Shown: positions 60,380 to 64,000 of the stretch, in pieces
Numbering within the stretch: position 1 is the first letter of the stretch
Layout of the letters: each line of letters begins with the position of its first letter
Assembly (NCBI GenBank): GCA_052387675.1
Contig: JBQTIY010000004.1
Span: 62,001-126,000 of the forward strand
Reading direction: 5' to 3'
Source: JBQTIY01 sp052387675
Lineage (GTDB): Bacteria; Planctomycetota; B15-G4
DNA length: 64,000 nucleotides
Made by a program: the position numbers and the translations under genes
Notes under the pieces: generated by a model
Databases searched by the model: none
Told to the model about the DNA's origin: nothing
What the model saw: the letters and a program-made list of their open reading frames with translations, nothing else

Positions 60380-63000
60380 CCGGCGCGCTGACTGTCGCCT
60401 TGGCGACTGTGTTGGTGCGACAGGTGCTGGTCGGCAGCGCTGTGGATCTTGGTCCCACGGCGATGCCTCTGGCAATGGCGCTGCTCTTGGCAGCGATCGG
60501 GCTCGGCCTGACCGCTCGTGCGAGAGTGCCCTACCTGAGTGATGGAGTGGCGCTGGCGCTGCTCGTTCCCTTGCGTGGACCGCTCTGTGACGGCGTCCAT
60601 TGGATGTTGCCAGGCGAGGCGGCGGTGCTGGTGGGTTCGCTCCTCTCGCTGGTTCCGCTTGGTTTCGTGCTCGGTCGCCAATTGAGCCTTTGGACGTTTG
60701 GCGCGCCGTTGCAAGCCGCTCTGGGAGTCTGTGTTGGCGTCCTGTTGATTCGGCTGGGCGCAGCCGGGGCAGTGCCGGCGTGGCTGGCCGGAGGGGTCGT
60801 CGCAATTTCACTGGCGACGCTGGGGGAATTGCGCCGCGACCGCCGCGTCCTCGTGGAGCGCGTGCAAGGCGAGCCGCTGGCCTTCGCTGCGTTGCCCGTG
60901 GGCTTCGCGCTCGGAGCGCTGATCCTGGTGCTCAGGCGTGTCGTGCCTGGCTACGCAGAGCCGTCACCGCACGCGACTGGCGATGTGCTCCTCGTGCTGC
61001 TTGGCCTCGCCATCCTGGTGGCCTGGCCGACTGGCGTGTTGACCCGCAGCAAGGTTGCGCAGCGGATCGTGCTGAGCGTGGGCGGCGCCATTCTGGCCGG
61101 CGCCATGCTGCTGACGCTCATCCTGCTTGGCCTGTACCGTGACGCCATTGAGCAGGTTGAACTCACGCGCGTCTTTCGGATTGCCTCCGTGCGCTACGAC
61201 GGCCTGATCAGTGAGTGGGCGCTATGGCTGGGATCCATGACGGCCGCAGGTTCAGCCGCTTTGGGTCTCGTCTTTGGTGCGCTGGGTGCGCGCTCCCTGG
61301 GCCTGTTGGTGCTCGGAGCAGGATTCGCCGTCGGCGGAGAGCTGCTTTGTTGGAAGCTCGATCCCAGTCTCGCCCCCGACGCTCTGCTGCGAGCCGGCGC
61401 GGTCGCCGCACTCGTTTCGGCCGTGACCGCTTTCGCAGGAAAGCGGGCCTTGCTGCTCTTGCCACTGGCAGCCTTCCCCGTGCTCATGCCGCTGCCGCGC
61501 GAGAGGATCAGTTTCGAGGAGGTGCGTCGCCCAGGGGAGTTTGCGGTCGAAGCCGTCGCGCGGAATTTGGCGGCTGATGTCACGCTCTTTTCAACGCCTG
61601 GCCGCGAGGCGCCGAGTGCCGAAGGGCGCTTGGCGTGGAAGCGGGTCATGACTCCCACGCGACCGCTCTTCCACGTTGATGGCTTCGGCCGACTTATGGG
61701 TCCCTCGGCCGATCGACATCTACATGTCGATGGCGACGAAGCCGTCGCTCAGGAGGAAGCTTTCCTCGGCCTGCGCGTCGGCGGGCTGCCGTTGCACGCA
61801 GGGCACCCGCCCATGGGAGCGCACGGCAGCCTGGGGCGCCTGACGCGTTGGTTTGCGCGCTCTGGTCAGGCGCTCTGCCTCGGACCCGGCGCGGAACTCA
61901 TGGCAGCGGATCTGGTCGACGCGGGGTTGGGAGCAGGTGTCATCGTTGGCACCGAGGCGCCGCTGGGACGGGACGCGTTGTTGCTGCTGCTGGATGCATT
62001 GGGCAGCGCAGGATGGCAAGCGGCCAAGTTGGCCGATCCGGTGTCGGCTCTGCGAGCTGTCGGCGCCGCTTCGCTGGACACGGTTCTGGTCGTCCCCGAT
62101 GGAGGTCTTACCGACTGGGAGTCACCGCTGCTCACGACAGAGTCGCTGCGACGAGCCCGTGCGGCCCTGCGGCCCTCAGGACGATGTCTCGTTTGGGTGG
62201 ACACGCAGAATCTCGACAGCGGTGCTCTCGCGTCGCGGCTGGCTGCCTTTGGCTCTGTGTTCGGCGCCAATGGCTGCGCCTTGATCGAGCCCCGCGGAAC
62301 GGCGGCTCCCTTTCTTCTTCTCGTGGGATGGAGAGAGCCGGCGGGGCGTCCGCAGCTTGTGGAGTTGGCGGCGCTTATTAGCAGCTCAGGCTCCGGCATG
62401 GATCGGGTTTTCCTGAGATCCGTGAATGACCTCGGCGCGCTTCTGCTTGCCGATGGAGCGGGGCTGGAGGCGCTGGCCGGCGAGGAGCCGAGTCACCGTC
62501 GCAGCCGCCCATCGAGCGCGAGTTGCTTGTCAGAGTTCGGCTGGGCCGCAGTGCTGGGCGTGCAACAGTCTGGCGCGCGGCTGTCGCGAGTCGTCGAAGG
62601 AGCCTCTGACCTGCGCGCGCTTTCAGCGCGGACCCTTGAGGGCCTGGCTCGACACACGCGCTACGCTTTCGAGCCGGGAGCGCTGAATGAGACGGTCTTG
62701 GCGATTGTTCCGGATATCGACTGGCAGCAGTTCGACGGGGCCGTAGAGGCGCTAAGCGCGGCCGCCAAGGCAGATGCTGCGGATCCGTTGCTTCACTACG
62801 CACTACTGAAAGTGCTCGAACCTCTGGCGGCCGCAGGAGAATACAGTCGCTTCGCCAGGGCCTTCGAGTCGTGTGGAGCTCGGGAGATGCGCGACTGGAG
62901 GCTTGCGCTGCTCGAGTCCTGGGTGCAGACCGGAAGTTTGGAGCCAGCAGCCGCTCAGGCGGCTCTCGACCGAGCCATGGCCTGGAAGGAGGAAGGCTGA
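60376..63000 (+). CDS. membrane protein fused to a degenerate spermidine-synthase-like domain
   Basis: About 874 residues; GTG 60376 gives a GTGA overlap with dapF, GTG 60364 is the alternative. Residues 1-~390 hold around 11-12 membrane spans. The rest resembles the spermidine synthase methyltransferase fold: a HVDGFGRL strand like the synthase HLMLDG entry, a CLGPGAELMAADLVDAGLG nucleotide-site-like loop and VLVVPDGGLTDWESPLLTTESLRRAR like the post-motif D segment. The Asp/Glu and proton-acceptor residues of active synthases are not recognisable, so it is likely a pseudoenzyme or altered activity. A helical C-terminus follows. Confidence 0.7.
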   Translation: MTGALTVALATVLVRQVLVGSAVDLGPTAMPLAMALLLAAIGLGLTARARVPYLSDGVALALLVPLRGPLCDGVHWMLPGEAAVLVGSLLSLVPLGFVLGRQLSLWTFGAPLQAALGVCVGVLLIRLGAAGAVPAWLAGGVVAISLATLGELRRDRRVLVERVQGEPLAFAALPVGFALGALILVLRRVVPGYAEPSPHATGDVLLVLLGLAILVAWPTGVLTRSKVAQRIVLSVGGAILAGAMLLTLILLGLYRDAIEQVELTRVFRIASVRYDGLISEWALWLGSMTAAGSAALGLVFGALGARSLGLLVLGAGFAVGGELLCWKLDPSLAPDALLRAGAVAALVSAVTAFAGKRALLLLPLAAFPVLMPLPRERISFEEVRRPGEFAVEAVARNLAADVTLFSTPGREAPSAEGRLAWKRVMTPTRPLFHVDGFGRLMGPSADRHLHVDGDEAVAQEEAFLGLRVGGLPLHAGHPPMGAHGSLGRLTRWFARSGQALCLGPGAELMAADLVDAGLGAGVIVGTEAPLGRDALLLLLDALGSAGWQAAKLADPVSALRAVGAASLDTVLVVPDGGLTDWESPLLTTESLRRARAALRPSGRCLVWVDTQNLDSGALASRLAAFGSVFGANGCALIEPRGTAAPFLLLVGWREPAGRPQLVELAALISSSGSGMDRVFLRSVNDLGALLLADGAGLEALAGEEPSHRRSRPSSASCLSEFGWAAVLGVQQSGARLSRVVEGASDLRALSARTLEGLARHTRYAFEPGALNETVLAIVPDIDWQQFDGAVEALSAAAKADAADPLLHYALLKVLEPLAAAGEYSRFARAFESCGAREMRDWRLALLESWVQTGSLEPAAAQAALDRAMAWKEEG

Positions 63001-63011
63001 ATGGAACCGGT

Positions 63012-63031
63012 GCCGGGGAGAAGGCCCCGGC
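63012..63031. terminator. GC-rich hairpin between convergent genes, possible terminator
   Basis: GCCGGGG and CCCCGGC are perfect 7-bp arms around AGAAGG, centred in the 43-bp gap between two convergent genes. Symmetry allows function on both strands. No T-run follows on either side, so intrinsic termination is not certain. Confidence 0.45.
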
Positions 63032-63043
63032 CCGTAAGTTGAC

Positions 63044-63712
63044 TCAGCTCTGGAAGTCCAGCAGGGCTTCAGCGAGTTCGCGGACTTCCTGGCCCGGAGC
63101 GCGTGCCAACAGCCGAACGCGGTAGTTGCCCACCCCGATCGGGGCGAACGCGATCGGCTCACCGCTGAAAGGGCGCTTCTCTCTCGCGCTGCCGTTCACG
63201 TCGAGCACGACCGAGATGAGTTCTCCAGGCTGCAGCTCCGGAGGTTCATGGCACCGAACCACGAGCCGGGCCGTGCCGTTGGCCTGCATCTGCAGTTCCA
63301 GTTCATCGAGCCCGTGCCCGGGCCCACGAATGGTGATCTGGTCGGTGGTTGCGCTGACGGCCGGGCCGCGCAAAGCGCCGAGGGCTGGCACGGGTGCGGG
63401 CGCGACGAGCGCCTGAAGCGCGAGTTCGAACTGGTTCAGCAGTTCCAGGCCGCGCTGATGCAGGCGAGCCACAATCTGCACACTCCGTGGGGCCGACTTG
63501 ATGCCGACAGTGACCGCCACGGCGCGCAGCAAGTCGAGGCATGGCTCGCAGCGCAGAGCATGGGACTCGAGCTCTTGCCGGGCACGGGCGGGGAGGAGCG
63601 CACTCGCGTACCCGGCAAGAGTCTCGTCCGTAGGGCAGCCGGACGGCGACTCGGGCGCAAAGGGGATTCGGCCCTGCGTCCGGAAGAGGCGGTCAATGAG
63701 GTGGTCATTCAT
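63044..63712 (-). CDS. zinc-finger (HC2-type) anti-sigma-like protein
   Basis: ATG 63712 was preferred over the longer frame; 222 residues. An N-terminal zinc-binding module reads SGCPTDETLAGYASALLP...LESHALRCEPCLDLL, with the His-x3-Cys-x2-Cys of the anti-sigma HC2 family plus an upstream Cys. There is no obvious membrane span; the rest is Val/Leu-rich and beta-like. A sigma factor partner is not in the window, and the partial gene upstream at the right edge does not look like one. Confidence 0.68.
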   Translation of the reverse strand: MNDHLIDRLFRTQGRIPFAPESPSGCPTDETLAGYASALLPARARQELESHALRCEPCLDLLRAVAVTVGIKSAPRSVQIVARLHQRGLELLNQFELALQALVAPAPVPALGALRGPAVSATTDQITIRGPGHGLDELELQMQANGTARLVVRCHEPPELQPGELISVVLDVNGSAREKRPFSGEPIAFAPIGVGNYRVRLLARAPGQEVRELAEALLDFQS

Positions 63713-63806
63713 GGAGAGGTCCGTCCGAGTGCCCGATGAACTGGCGGCCCTGACGAGGGTTGGCCCGTCGACTCTGACAGGCCCCCCAGTCTTTCGCACG
63801 TTAGCG

Positions 63807-64000
63807 TCATGTCTGCACGGTCGCCGCCCCGAGCAGGTCTGCCACCTCGCTCAGAACCGACAGGATGGCTGCCTCCACACCCTCTTCCCGGGAATCAGCC
63901 AACTTGGCCAACTCGGGGAGAGTGCAGCGGAAGCGGGGATAGTCCAGAACCACCAATCCGACCAGGGCTCGTCGTTTGGCTCCAGGCTGCAGGAGCGCCT
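63807..64000 (-). CDS. 3' end of a gene running off the window (unknown)
   Basis: An open minus-strand frame ending at TGA 63809-63807 and continuing beyond the right edge. The ~63 visible C-terminal residues include a LVGLVVLDYPRF strand and a helical EGVEAAILSVLSEVADLL end. No family is recognised. Coding is supported only by the uninterrupted frame and by its place upstream of the anti-sigma-like gene. Confidence 0.45.
   Translation of the reverse strand, partial: ALLQPGAKRRALVGLVVLDYPRFRCTLPELAKLADSREEGVEAAILSVLSEVADLLGAATVQT

Overview
The window is GC-rich, densely packed chromosomal DNA from a diderm (Gram-negative-type) bacterium. Outer-membrane and LPS logistics genes (kdsC, kdsD, an lptD-like gene and a very large lptC/OstA-like gene) show the cell plan. 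A complete bacillithiol pathway (bshC, bshB, bshA), a DUF3352 protein ending in a pseudopilin domain, a signal peptidase I with a large inserted domain, an HPr domain on a long helical protein, and a membrane/spermidine-synthase-like fusion are features I associate mainly with Planctomycetota or other deep-branching diderms. That placement is an inference, not a demonstration. No prophage, CRISPR array or intact insertion sequence was seen.

The window covers the replication-origin region. parB (24.3-25.2 kb), an exact consensus parS site just upstream of it (25302-25317), dnaA (35.3 kb), a 324-bp dnaA-dnaN spacer with a near-consensus DnaA box and an AT-rich end, dnaN, dciA and gyrB lie within about 16 kb.

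Layout. 0-4.7 kb: 3' part of a HEAT/cyclophilin fusion, an SDR gene, tRNA-Arg(CCU), a GT87-type glycosyltransferase and mutM. 4.8-16.5 kb: GT4 glycosyltransferase, TIGR01777 epimerase, B12-type radical SAM enzyme, solute-binding lipoprotein, a YbjN-like gene with a Clp-like AAA+ gene, a flavoprotein/glycosyltransferase pair, an ArsR regulator with inverted repeats in its leader, and a Cys-rich small protein. 16.6-23.5 kb: purF, a secreted protein of unknown function, pyrBI, a DUF374 acyltransferase and the DUF3352-GspG fusion. 24-26.7 kb: segregation genes and the HPr fusion. 26.7-34.9 kb: a tightly overlapping run sigma-hemW-glutamine amidotransferase-pyrF-bshC-bshB-bshA-cysteine desulfurase. 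35.3-40.9 kb: the replication cluster. 40.9-48.0 kb, minus strand: kdsD-kdsC-lptC-like-lptD-tatA, each overlapping the next. 48.1-53.4 kb: M50 protease, scpA, thioredoxin, fmt, rsmB and a TIM-barrel isomerase. 53.4-64 kb: a LeuA-like acyltransferase, a protein of unknown function with an internal duplication, lepB-like, a GT2/GT39 lipid-glycan pair, dapF, the membrane/spermidine-synthase-like fusion, a zinc-finger anti-sigma-like protein and a partial gene.

Functional themes are origin and segregation, pyrimidine synthesis (pyrB, pyrI, pyrF), envelope assembly (LPS export, glycosyltransferases, signal peptidase, Tat), low-molecular-weight thiol chemistry, and translation initiation and ribosome maturation (fmt, rsmB). 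Many neighbours overlap by 4 nt (ATGA, GTGA or TTGA), which was used to choose starts. Where a strong Shine-Dalgarno sequence sat before an internal ATG, that start was preferred.
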